Shown: positions 54,828-64,000 of the stretch, one piece after another
How positions within the stretch are numbered: position 1 is the stretch's first letter
How the letters are laid out: each line of letters opens with the position of its first letter
Assembly: GCA_030323885.1 (NCBI GenBank)
Contig: JASIRB010003270.1
Location: 1-64,000, forward strand
Direction: 5' to 3'
Source of the DNA: Branchipolynoe longqiensis
Taxonomy: Eukaryota > Annelida > Polychaeta > Phyllodocida > Polynoidae
Length of the DNA: 64,000 nucleotides
The notes under the pieces: generated by a model
Seen by the model: only the letters and a program-made list of their open reading frames with translations
Database searches by the model: none
What the model was told of the DNA's origin: nothing
Translations under genes and position numbers: made by a program

Positions 54828-54887
54828 CCCAGTCCCACCTTCCTTCCTTCCTCCGTCTTCTCCTTCCGCCCCCTTGAACCAGACGGG

Positions 54888-54990
54888 CCCCTAACCCTAA
54901 CCCTAACCTGAGTCATGGCCAGTGGGGCAGCACTGTTGTAAAAAAGTCACCATGATATGACCTTAGATGTTGCTAGGACGTAAAACAACA
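54888..54990 (+). mobile_element. SINE 3' fragment after telomere-like motif
   Basis: CCCTAACCCTAACCCTAACC at 54890 precedes CCAGTGGGGCAGCACTGTTG and GATGTTGCTAGGACGTAAAAC. The telomere-like run has three units only and does not mark a telomere. Confidence 0.7.
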
Positions 54991-55160
54991 ACAAACAATC
55001 CTTCCTCCCCTTCCCCTTCCCCTTCCCTCCCTCCCTCCCTCCCTCCCTCCCTTCCCTTTCCCCTTCCCTTACGATGCGGAGTTCCCTGTTGCCCGTGCGT
55101 CTGTGGGGTTGTACCAATCTGTCGCACGGCGGCCCCGTCGTCAGCCTCACTCAGGGCGGG

Positions 55161-55222
55161 GTCACGTGATAAATATGGCGGCGTGTGGCGCGGGCCTTAT
55201 CTCGTTATGCGCCCTCTGGTGG
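55161..55222. promoter_or_regulatory. E-box, YY1-like and exact CTCF-like cluster
   Basis: GTCACGTGATAAATATGGCGG joins an E-box palindrome to a YY1-like ATGGCGG. On the minus strand 55209-55222 reads CCACCAGAGGGCGC, an exact 14-of-14 match to CCRSYAGRKGGCRS. It lies about 90 bp before the 20-bp array. CCTTCCCCTTCCC tracts lie upstream at 54997-55070. Confidence 0.5.
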
Positions 55223-55310
55223 AATTAAATTAACGAGAAGGCGCTTATCTGTTGACTGACGTGGGGAGGTACGCCGGGCCGGCCGGTGCGGATTGGTGGT
55301 GTCTGTCCCT

Positions 55311-56515
55311 GATGTCACTGCTCTCTCCCTGATGTCACTGCTCTCTCCCTGATGTCACTGCTCTCTCCCTGTTGTCACTGCTCTCTCCCTGATGTCACTG
55401 CTCTCTCCCTGATGTCACTGCTCTCTCCCTGTTGTCACTGCTCTCTCCCTGTTGTAACTGCTCTCTCCCTGCTGTCACTGCTCTCTTCCTGTTGTCACTG
55501 CTCTCTCCCTGAGTCACGCTCTCCCCTGTTGTCACTGCCTCTCCCTGTTGTCACTGCTTTCCCTTTTGTAACTGCTCTCTCCCTGCTGTCACTGCTCTCT
55601 TCCTGTTGTCACTGCTCTCTCCCTGATGTCACTGCTCTCTCCCTGATGTCACTGCTCTCTCCCTGTTGTCACTGCTCTCTCCCTGATGTCACTGCTCTCT
55701 CCCTGATCTCACTGCTCTCTCCCTGTTGTCACTGCTCTCTCCCTGTTGTCACTGCTCTCTCCATGTTGTAACTGCTCTCTCCCCGCTGTCACTGCTCTCT
55801 TCCTGTTGTCACTGCTCTCTCCCTGATGTCACTGCTCTCTCCCTGATGTCACTGCTCTCTCCCTGTTGTCACTGCTCTCTCCCTTTTGTAACTGCTCTCT
55901 CCCTGCTGTCACTGCTCTCTTCCTGTTGTCACTGCTCTCTCCCTGATGTCACTGCTCTCTCCCTGATGTCACTGCTCTCTCCCTGTTGTCACTGCTCTCT
56001 CCCTTTTGTAACTGCTCTCTCCCTGCTGTCACTGCTCTCTTCCTGTTGTCACTGCTCTCTCCCTGATGTCACTGCTCTCTCCCTGATGTCACTGCTCTCT
56101 CCCTGATGTCACTGCTCTCTCCCTGATGTCACTGCTAGCTCCCTGATGTCACTGCTCTCTCCCTGATGTCACTGCTCTCATCCTGGTGTAACTGGTCTCT
56201 CCCTGATGTAACTGGTCTCTCCCTGTTGGAACTGCTCTCTCCCTGCTTTCACTGCTCTCTTCCTGCTGTCACTGCTCTCTCCCTGTTGTAACTGCTCTCT
56301 CCCTGATGTCACTGCTCTCTTCCTGATGTCACTGATCTCTCCCTGATATCACAGCTCTTTCCCTGATATCAAAGCCCTCTCCCTGGTGTCACTGCTCTCT
56401 CCCCGATGTCACTGCTCTCTCCCCGATGTCACTGCTCTCTCCCTGTTGTCACTGATATCTCCCTGATGTCACTGCTCTCTCCCTGATGTCACTGCTCTCT
56501 CCCTGATCTCCCCCT
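55311..56515. repeat. 20-bp minisatellite, about 60 units
   Basis: The unit is CTCTCTCCCTGATGTCACTG with GTTGTCACTG, GTTGTAACTG and GCTGTCACTG variants. Blocks of six to seven variant units recur (about 55560, 55770, 55880 and 56000). Long open plus frames reflect 20-residue cycles and are not genes. Confidence 0.97.
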
Positions 56516-56524
56516 GATCTCCAT

Positions 56525-56735
56525 GCTTTCCCTGACTACCCCTGACATATGTCCCCGCTCTATCCCTGATGTCCCTCGGCTCTCCCTCTACTGTACCTAC
56601 CCTCTCTTTCTCTCACTCACTCTCTGCTCTCTATTCTCTCTGCTCTTCTCTGCTCTCCCTGCTCTAATCTCTCTGCTCTTCTCTGCGCTCTCTCTCTCTG
56701 CTCGCCCTGCTCTCTCCTCTCTCCCCGCCTTCCTA
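56525..56735. repeat. CT-rich tract
   Basis: CTCTCTGCTCTTCTCTGC and similar, a decayed extension of the 20-bp array. Confidence 0.8.
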
Positions 56736-57282
56736 GATCGCCCAACCCCCACTCAGCACCTCATTCTTCCAGCATATTCTTGAGGGGAACATTTCAACTG
56801 ATTTAAAAAAATATTTGTTTACTCAGGTATTTGTAATTATAAAGTTGTTTGCTTTCTGTTGTTCCTATTGCCACTAAAATATTAATGTGTTTCATTATAT
56901 TTGGTGTTGATTGGCCAACATAGTTGCGCACTGTTGCAACCAGGTGTTGGTCTACATTGAACCGACTAGATTTACAGATCGCTGTATTTATATACAGTGG
57001 TAGACAACACCTGATCTCTGAGGTGTAGTGTCGATTCAGGCGGTATGAGGCTTACAGCCTTGGCTTGTTACTGGACAATCGCACCACCTCAGTGTCAGCA
57101 GACCCCCGGGTGAGGCGCCAAGAGTGTTGTTCTGCTAGTCCTGAACATGGAGCGGCTATTCAGGCCTCGTGTTCAGTTGTCCGCTTGGCTGTGTTCCAAT
57201 CGCGTCATTTTGCAAGAGAGAATGCTGCGGGTCTTGGGCTGAACAAAGCAGAGCTGACAGAGCTTGTAATCACTTCACTGAT
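56735..57282. other. No recognised feature
   Basis: Unique sequence. A 78-codon plus frame at 57065 shows no domain. Confidence 0.4.
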
Positions 57283-57670
57283 TGGATGTCTTATTGATTG
57301 ATTTACTTTCTGATTTGCTGACTTCTGATTTAATGCCTTGTTATTTACTGACTTGCTGATTGATTGGCTGGCTGATTTAATGCCTTGTTGATTGGCTGAT
57401 TTGTCTGGTTGATTTGCTGATATATTTAGTTGCTGGCTCACTGATTGGCTAACTTAGTGATGTTCTGATTGATTGTCTTTCTGATTGGTTGTCTTTGCTG
57501 ATTGAGTATTTTGCTGATTTGATTGACTCTGATTTCGTTCTGCCTCGCTGATTTATTTACTCATTGATTGATTAACTTGCTGAATGGCTAACTCACTGAT
57601 TGATTGCCTCGCTGATTGATGCCTTGCTGATACTGATAGGCTAACTCATTGGTTGATTAACTTGCTGATT
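57283..57670. repeat. TGATTGATT-rich degenerate repeat
   Basis: TGATTGATTGxCTxxCTGATT words of 20-30 bp repeat irregularly. Confidence 0.85.
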
Positions 57671-58133
57671 GCTGCACTCCCCCCCCCACCCCCCACACAC
57701 ACACACAACACCCCTGTTAGTGTTGTCTACACACCACTTGCTATCCGGACCGCACTTCGTCCACACCTCTCTCTATCTCCTCTCCGCTGGCCTTGCTCCT
57801 CTTTGATAATGTCTGAAAAGAGTTCTAGGAGGGGGAGCCCGCCAGCATTTCACTTTCTACTCTTACTCTGTCCATGTCTTTGGCTCGCTGGATGGTCGCC
57901 ATAGAGCAAATAGACACGGTCCTTTGACTCAACTCTTCTCATTTCTCTTTCCTAGACTCTCCCCTTTTTTTTTCTCCCAGGCATACTTCTCCCCGTGACC
58001 AAGGGAGTTGTGCACTTGGGTGGGGCCCTTTACCTTTACGTTTCTCTCACTTTGTTCTTGTTGCTGGAACCGCTGGACCCATCTTTACCCACCCTTCCTC
58101 GGAAACCCTTGCTGCTGTCTGATGGCTACAAGT
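57671..58133. other. No recognised feature
   Basis: A C-run and CACACA at the left, then unique T/C-rich sequence. No coding evidence. Confidence 0.4.
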
Positions 58134-58482
58134 GCTGGGATGGCCGAATGAGTTAGAGCGTCCGTCTCCCATGCTGGTAGATCGTGGGGTCATGGGTTCG
58201 AGTCCCGGTCGAGTCAAACCAATGACTTTAAAATTGATACTTGTTGCTTCCTAGCCAGGCGCTCGGCATTATTAGGATAGGGCAAGGACTGGTGTGCTCA
58301 GTGTCAGGATAATGTGACTGAGTGGGATACCAGGTCATGGTGGGCCCCGGCGGCCTGGTTTCCCAGTGGGACAGCACTATAAAGTCGCCATGAGTGTGCA
58401 CTGTCACAAGTCGGTACCCGTCCTGATATGACCTTAGATGTTGCTAGGATGTAAAACAACAACAAACAAACAAACAAACCTC
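58134..58482 (+). mobile_element. SINE family 1, full length
   Basis: Head GGATGGCCGAATGAGTTAGA, an extra GTGGGGTCAT before B box GGGTTCGAGTCCCG, full body and tail GTTGCTAGGATGTAAAACAA plus (CAAA)n. Confidence 0.93.
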
Positions 58483-58828
58483 TGGACCGGAGATTCTGGA
58501 CCGCCCCAACGACTCGTCATTTAATCGTTGTAAAGACATCCCCCAGCTTCTACAACCGCCCCACCAGAAGATTATTCTTCAACCAAAGATTGGGCTGATT
58601 TATCGGAGCCTCTCTATATATAATGTTGCAGTTCTGCAACCGGTAACTGTCATAAGGTTACAACAAACAACCCAGTATCTATCTGTACGCACCAGTCTGC
58701 CCCTTTTTGTGACTTGCTGGGCGTGTCGTTGTTTCTAGTGTTAGAGCGCCGCTCTGTGAGATTACGCCTCACCAGGGGTTGGGCTGTAACAGGATAGCGC
58801 CACCATTAACACCGACACTCGATAACAC

Positions 58829-59162
58829 CATGCACCGGCCACCGTGGCCGAATCTGTAGAGCGCAGGCCTCGCGTGCGGGAGATCGGGAGTTCGGTTCCC
58901 GGTCAAGTCAAATCAATGACTTATCAAATTTATACTTGTCGCTTCCTAGCCAGGTGCTTGGCATTGATAGGATAGGGCAAGGTCTGGTTAGCTCAGTGTC
59001 AAGATAATGTGATTGAGTGGGATATCGGGTCATGGTGCTGGTGGCATAATTTCACAGTGGGGCAGCAGTATAAAGTCATTATGAGTGTGCACTGTCACAA
59101 GTCGGTACCCCTCCTGATATTACCTTAGATGTTGTAAGGATGTAAAACGCCAACAACCAACG
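58829..59162 (+). mobile_element. SINE family 1 with 15-bp duplication
   Basis: Subtype-ii head ACCGTGGCCGAATCTGTAGA and B-box region GTTCGGTTCCCGG. Flanks GACACTCGATAACAC (58814-58828) and GACATTCGATAACAC (59163-59177) differ by one base. Confidence 0.94.
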
Positions 59163-59182
59163 GACATTCGATAACACACCAC

Positions 59183-59515
59183 AAGCATATTGGGTTTACC
59201 AGACTGGTCACCAGTCCTATATTGGGTTTACCAGACTGGTCACCAGTCCTATATTGGGTTTACCAGACTGGTCACCAGTCCTATATTGGGTTTACCAGAC
59301 TGGTCACCAGTCCTATACCGGGTTTACCAGACCGGGGTACCAGTCCTATACCGGGTTTACCAGACCGGGGTACCAGTCCTTTACCGGGGTACCAGACCAG
59401 GGTACCAGTCCTATACCGGGTTTACCAGACTGGGGTACCAGTCCAATACCGGGTTTATCAGACCATGGTACCAGTCCTATATTGTGCTTACCAGACCAGG
59501 GGATCAACAGTCCTA
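59183..59515. repeat. 32-bp minisatellite with palindromic core
   Basis: Ten units of TTGGGTTTACCAGACTGGTC then ACCAGTCCTATA. The left four units have the 15-bp palindrome GACTGGTCACCAGTC. Later units change to GGGGTACCAG. Confidence 0.95.
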
Positions 59516-59604
59516 TTTTGCTGATTAGACAGAAACACGTTCACAGGTGACAGAGCCGCATTGTGAAACCTCCAAGAAGACCGCCTCCCAAAGAAAGCTG
59601 CCTT

Positions 59605-59699
59605 GCCATTGGTGGGCTGGGTCACATGGTGGGCTGGGTCACGGGGGGGGGGGGCTGGGTCACATGGTGGGCTGGGTCACGTGGCCGACTGTGTCACGT
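59605..59699. repeat. GGTGGGCTGGGTCACGTGG repeat, left part
   Basis: Four to five units of GTGGGCTGGGTCACATG. The same repeat resumes at 61034-61100, on the other side of the LTR element. Confidence 0.85.
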
Positions 59700-60136
59700 T
59701 GTAAAATATTCCGATAGGCGGGAATGCAAATGTTCATTACTGATCGGTGTACATGACGAGGCGCATGTATGTATATATATATGCATGGGCTGGTGGTGCC
59801 TGAGTGGGATGTAAATAGACATAGTGGTGCTGGCAGGTCTGGGTGTGATTGCACTCAGGGCCTACCCCCTCTGCTGGGATAGTGATCACCACACTCAAAG
59901 GTCAAGGTTGGTGGTGGCCATGGGTCTATACAGCTTGGTGGTGGTGGGCAGACCAGTGGTAGCCATGGGGACCAGGAATGCTGGATCCCTATTGGTAGGG
60001 CTAAGAATGGTTGTTTTCCATTGGGGGAAAGGTGATACTCTACAATGAACCCATGTACCATATAGATAATAAACCAGAGGGCTTGACTCTCTCTCTCCTT
60101 TACACTTTCTACTCTTCCTTTCTCTTTGTCTGTAGT
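59700..60136 (+). mobile_element. LTR of the gag-bearing copy
   Basis: Starts TGTAAAATATTCCGATAGGC and aligns with 23077-23577 to TCTCTTTGTCTGTA. It joins gag-like sequence directly. The LTR end, PBS and leader are missing. Confidence 0.78.
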
Positions 60137-60177
60137 GAACGCTTCATGAAGTTCTTTTCACCGCTTTTCAGCATTAA

Positions 60178-60726
60178 AATGCTAGGTCCTGGAAAGAAAT
60201 TAAGGAAGCGATAGCATCTACTGTTTTGACAGCGGATGAACGTAGTCATTTAAAGGGGATAGTGATGGCTATGAAGCAAAATGAAGGGGAAACAGTAGCT
60301 GCATACTGTCAGCGGTTTAAGACTGCTGCAGCTAAAGGTTGGGATCTTCCAACTACAGTTTTTGGCACTGATACCTTCAAGATACTCCTTTAGAGATTTC
60401 TTGACTCCTTATTTGATGATAATACCATGTGGTATGTAGAGACGAACCGACCAAAAGCTCTTGAAGAAGCCTTCAAAATGTATATTCTTAGTGATAGGTC
60501 TGTTATTAGGCAGCAGAGTCGTGCTGAATCACGTCTTGGTAATTTAGCTATTTGTGAGCAAATAGATAGTCTTAATGGTACTTCGTTGGATTTTTCCAAG
60601 TCTTTCTCTTCTCACAAAGGTACTAAATCCTCTGGTTCAGATAGTCAGGTTCTGAAGACTCTTCACAGTGAGATTAAATCTCGTAGAAAGTGCATAGGTA
60701 ACTTGTCGTTTCAGTGGTGTTTCTGA
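60178..60726 (+). pseudogene. Broken retrotransposon gag-like gene
   Basis: An open stretch begins AARSWKEIKEAIAS (first residues uncertain), has no ATG at its start and is interrupted by an in-frame TAG at 60391-60393. It continues to TGA at 60724. Visible gag-like features are the motif VMAMKQNEGETVAAYCQRF, then FKILL-stop-RFLDSLFDD, a pattern typical of retrotransposon Gag (EGExxxxYxxRF followed by FxxGL-like). A charged and serine-rich region and RRKC follow. Beyond the stop, a shifted frame (about 60717-60840) reads GVSEHSAIHAVNAATPFRVN and then a Gln-rich stretch near 60890-61000, so a frameshift is likely. No protease or reverse transcriptase is present. The gene follows an LTR directly, so it is the remnant of the ~0.5-kb LTR family. 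It could belong to BEL/Pao or Ty3; I cannot decide. Confidence 0.65.
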
Positions 60727-61033
60727 GCATTCAGCGATTCACGCTGTGAATGCTGCAACACCTTTCCGAGTCAATTTTTACAACCAAGGCGTATGTGGTG
60801 GATTGCCGCACGTAAACCTAGGGCAGCCGGTCAGGTAGAAAATTAGGCACACTCCAGTCGCACAGCACATGGCGGGGCATGCGCTGTCAACACAACAGCA
60901 GGGGAGCAATGGAAATTTGTCACCAGTTGCGCAGACCCAGACATTACCGACAGGAATGTCTCATGCATATCCGCAGTCGCGGAAAAGTAATCCTTTTAGT
61001 CAAAGAAGTTGAGTGGTGGATTCAATTTTTACA
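60727..61033 (+). mobile_element. 3' remainder of the gag-bearing LTR element
   Basis: Decayed gag-like continuation, then ATTCAATTTTTACA, whose end mirrors the LTR start TGTAAAAT. ACGT lies at 59696-59699 and again at 61034-61037. No full 3' LTR is present. Confidence 0.5.
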
Positions 61034-61100
61034 ACGTGGTGGGCTGGGTCACGCGGTAGGCTGGGTCTCGTGGTGGGATGGGTCACGTGGCCGGCTTGCG
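61034..61100. repeat. GGTGGGCTGGGTCACG repeat, right part
   Basis: Three units matching 59605-59699. The LTR element sits between the two parts. Confidence 0.85.
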
Positions 61101-61209
61101 GGACGCAAGCCGCTGGTGGTCTGTCGGTCCCACCTGAGCGCCCGCACGCAACTCGACAGGACACGCCGGCAACAAGCGCAATAATTGAGTGTGTTGGAAA
61201 ATTACATCC

Positions 61210-61500
61210 TTACATCCCCCTCTCCTCCCCTCTCCTCCCCTCTCCTCCCCTCTCCTCCCTTCTCTTCACCTCTCCTCTCCTCACCTCTCCTCCCCTCTCC
61301 TCCCCTCTCCTCCCCTCTCCTCCCCTCTCCTCCCCTCCTCCACTCTCCTCCACTCTCCTCCCCTCTCCTCCCCTCTCCTCCCCCTCCCTCCCCTCTCCCC
61401 CGTTACACCACCACCCCACTTTTTCTCCCCCCCCCCTCCCTTCACTCACCCATCACACCACCACCCCCTCCTCCCCCCCCCCCCCTCCTCTCTCTGCACG
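61210..61500. repeat. CT-only tract (TCTCCTCCCC)n
   Basis: About 290 bp of almost pure pyrimidine with TCTCCTCCCC units at the left and C runs at the right. It could form triplex DNA. Frames here are Ser/Pro/Leu runs. Confidence 0.95.
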
Positions 61501-61540
61501 CCCTCTTGTTGCCCCCGTTCCCATGAACCATTGCGACCCC

Positions 61541-61541
<1 letters not shown>

Positions 61542-61580
<39 letters not shown>
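61542..61580. repeat. (CA)n microsatellite
   Basis: A pure CA run of about 39 bp. Confidence 0.97.
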
Positions 61581-61594
61581 AAACACGCATTGGA

Positions 61595-62747
61595 TAGACG
61601 GGATCACGGTTCCGACTGCGCATGTGCTGAAAACGGGGTTGGCAGCAAAGCAAATGCGAATGGCCATTGAGTTTGTCGATACACGTAGGGAAAAACTTTG
61701 ATTTGATTAAAAATGAATAGAAATACATAACAATTTGGCATAAACATGTATGCACACATGCATTATAATGATCTGATGAATATAGCTAAGACAAAACTAG
61801 CCAGTTTGAGCTAAGAAACATACAATGTCACACAAAACAATCAGTGATATCCACATCACCATTATTAATTCTTGTTCTAAATATTAAAATGCCAAATGTG
61901 TCAACGTAACCCTGTTTCAGAGAAATATATAACCAATATCTGATTAACCCTACTAATTTTCTAGTTCTACATATGTCATTAACCATAGGATATAAATAAA
62001 AAGATTAATAAAATAAGTAAAACTGACTCTGGCTATGGCTCTAACACTAGTCTGAGTGCCCAGATTTGTCTAAATCTAAATGCACATGGCATAGGATGTG
62101 ATTATTATATTGATGTAAATGCAATGCTGGATATAAGATTAATATTGTCGTGGGGGTGATGAAAATGGGAAATATTGCACCTAGAGCGGGACTCAAACCC
62201 ACATCTCTTTGCATTCCGGGCCAGTGTGCTAACCATTACACCACCTAGGCTCCCTGATATCAACACACTCCCCACGCCTACCTGTCTATGTGGTTACTTG
62301 CCTGAGAGGTCAGTGCAGACCACTACACTCGTCCCCCTGGAATTGTAAGTCTTGTAATGCTTACAATTACATACATACAGGCAATGCACTAACACATACA
62401 TACACAGGGTAGGTTCAACAACCATACAGCGCAAAGCTTGTACAGGATCCTGATCACGGCAACCAGTGTCGTGGGGTGATGAAAATGGGAAATATTGCGC
62501 CTAGAGCGGGACTCGAACCCACATCTCTTTGCATTCCGGGCCAGTGTGCTAACCATTACACCACCTAGGCTCCCTGATATCACCATACTACCCACGCCTA
62601 CCTGTCTATGTGGCTCCTTGCCTGAGAGGTCAGTGCAGACCACTACAATATCTTAATTTATTATATATATTTTTTTAGGTGGTGTTCTATGTTTCAAACA
62701 AGAGCTGAGATGAGCTGAAACTAGCACATTTCATAGCTGGTAGTCTA
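61595..62747 (+). mobile_element. 736-bp TIR element with nested miniature LTR element
   Basis: Left end TAGACGGGATCACGGTTCCG. The interior is collinear with 9667-10402 up to GATTAATAT at 62145 and from CTTAATTTATTATA at 62652. The right end is shortened: TCATAGCTG jumps to GTAGTCTA. Confidence 0.8.
62146..62647 (-). mobile_element. Miniature LTR element with tRNA-like LTRs, second copy
   Basis: On the minus strand: 5' LTR 62467-62647 (181 bp), interior 62328-62466 (139 bp) and 3' LTR 62146-62327 (182 bp). LTRs start TGTAGTGGTCTGCACTGACC and end CACGACA. They differ by about seven substitutions and one indel. The interior starts CTGGTTGCCGTGATC and ends CCAGGGGGACGAG, closely matching 51481-51618. 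ATAT flanks both sides (62142-62145 and 62648-62651; AATAT if one more base is allowed). The uninterrupted element at 10213 reads GATTAATATCTTAATTTA, which is exactly the expected empty site. The 5' LTR B box is GGGTTCGAGTCCCGC and is intact; the 3' LTR copy has GGGTTTGAGTCCCGC. Confidence 0.87.
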
Positions 62748-62898
62748 TACAACTGCTAACATTGTAGGGGTTAATCAGCATCTGAAAAGATTCTTTTACA
62801 ATTTCGAATCTAGCTTAGACTTCGACTTCGAGTTGTATTGTTTGATGGTTTTTGATTTTTTTTTTTTTTAGATAAGTTTATTAGGTTCGTTGTTATAG

Positions 62899-62963
62899 CC
62901 CCCGTCCTGATATGACCTTAGATGTTGCTAGGACGTAAAAGAACACCAAACAAACAAACAAAA
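62899..62963 (+). mobile_element. SINE family 1 tail fragment
   Basis: CCCGTCCTGATATGACCTTA, GATGTTGCTAGGACGTAAAA and (CAAA)n. Confidence 0.85.
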
Positions 62964-63019
62964 TTGTTACAGCCTGCCTTACTATACTAATACTCTAGTT
63001 TGAAGGCACTTTTATTCTA

Positions 63020-63108
63020 AAGCTGCATTCTGGTGAAAGTGTCAAATTTTCTAAAACAAAACAATACTCTACATTTGATTCTACATATCTAAGTTATTAT
63101 CATTAATA
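63020..63108. mobile_element. AAAGTTGCA-type TIR element, end fragment
   Basis: AAGCTGCATTCTGGTGAAAG then CATTTGATTCTACATATCTA match the left end of 29624-30330. An AT array follows. Confidence 0.55.
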
Positions 63109-63515
63109 TTATTATAAATAATAATAATAAATGTTTTAATTATTAGTATTGTTAATAAAAATGTAATTAATTTTTAAGATAATAATTATTATCCTTCTTA
63201 TCCTTCTTACTGTTTATTATACTTATTATTATACTTATTGTTATCATCCTTATTATACTTATTGTTATACTTGCTGTTATACTCATTATTATATTTATTA
63301 TTATACATATTGTTATACTTAGTATTATACGTATTGTTATACTTATCATTAGCGTCCTTATTATTATACTATTAAGTATTATCATACATATTGTTATATT
63401 TATAATGCTTATTATTATACTTATTGCTATCATCCTTATTATACTTATTATTATAGTTATTATTATAGTTAGTATTATGCTTATTATTAAACTTATTATT
63501 ATTATTATAACTTAT
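63105..63515. repeat. (TTATTATAC)n AT-rich repeat
   Basis: TTATTATACTTATTGTTATAC words with many variants. The minus frame of Ile/Ser/Thr codons is a composition artefact. Confidence 0.93.
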
Positions 63516-63611
63516 CGTTTGTTAGGTTATGACTAACTGTGTTTAATTATTTGAAATCATCTCTCCCTCAACCCTTCACTGTCTGCACACACACGTGAAC
63601 GACAACGAGGC

Positions 63612-64000
63612 TTGTGCAGATGTGGTGCATTTGTTTACAATGGCGCCATGTAATATGCAGATGTGGCGCATTTGTTTACAATGGTGCCATGTAATATGCA
63701 GATGTGGTGCATTTGTTTACAATGGCGCCATGTAATATGCAGATGTGGCGCATTTGTTTACAATGGCGCCATGTAATATGCAGATGTGGCATTTGTTTTG
63801 CCATGTAATATGCAGATGTGGTGCATTTGTTTACAATGGCGCCATGTAATATGCAGATGTGGTGCATTTGTTTACAATGGCGCCATGTAATATGCAGATG
63901 TGGTGCATTTGTTTACAATGGCGCCATGTAATATGCAGATGTGGCGCATTTGTTTACAATGGCGCCATGTAATATGCAGATGTGGTGCATTTGTTTACAA
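63612..64000. repeat. 41-bp minisatellite, runs off the window
   Basis: More than nine units of GATGTGGTGCATTTGTTTAC then AATGGCGCCATGTAATATGCA. The palindrome ATGGCGCCAT is in each full unit. One unit near 63787 is short by about 13 bp. Confidence 0.96.

Noticed and set aside
54890..54910. Telomere end
   Set aside because: Only about three CCCTAA units here and two at 44105, both interstitial with ordinary sequence on both sides.
61210..61500. Pro/Ser-rich protein
   Set aside because: Translation of a pyrimidine-only tract, open in all three frames.

Overview
The window reads as repeat-rich intergenic DNA from an invertebrate animal nuclear genome, most likely a mollusc. The main clue is about forty copies of a tRNA-headed SINE with an A/C-rich tail. 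Three more loci carry a second SINE body that matches, from memory, the V-SINE/RUDI type of mollusc genomes. No database search was possible, so species and family names are provisional. I found no intact host gene, rRNA, functional tRNA gene or CRISPR array. The long open frames all lie in tandem arrays that are open in several frames.

Three layers make up the window. (1) Tandem arrays cover roughly a quarter of it. Minisatellites have periods of 43, 47, 22, 40, 16, 60, 54, 58, 27, 72, 28-34, 38, 32, 20, 32 and 41 bp, and there are large CA, ATAC, CACTA, CT and GT tracts. (2) Interspersed elements: SINEs throughout; terminal-inverted-repeat (TIR) elements that look pogo-like, hAT-like, MULE-like and palindromic MITE-like; a ~0.5 kb LTR family at 23 kb, 33 kb, 54 kb and 59.7 kb, the last with a broken gag; and a miniature LTR element at 51.3 kb and 62.1 kb. 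(3) Short unique CpG-rich islands between the repeats.

The most notable element is the miniature LTR pair. Each copy is about 500 bp: two ~180 bp direct repeats with TG...CA ends, a ~139 bp interior with a PBS-like start and a polypurine tract, and a 4-5 bp target duplication. Each direct repeat carries a tRNA-like sequence with an excellent B box and closing acceptor and T stems. It is therefore laid out like a terminal-repeat retrotransposon in miniature (TRIM) with a Pol III-type gene inside its LTR, comparable to plant Cassandra elements, which carry 5S rRNA sequence. An empty target site for each copy can be read from related elements in the same window.

The second pattern is in the unique islands. 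Five 14-mers fit the CTCF core CCRSYAGRKGGCRS exactly (positions 854, 35292, 39240, 47366, 55209) and three more miss by one base. About 0.06 exact matches would be expected by chance in a uniform 64 kb sequence. Several lie within 10-100 bp of the end of a minisatellite array and near GTCACGTG E-boxes.

Nested insertions give relative ages. The miniature LTR element is younger than two TIR families, the SINE is younger than the AAAGTTGCA-type TIR element, and a hAT-like element is younger than one SINE.
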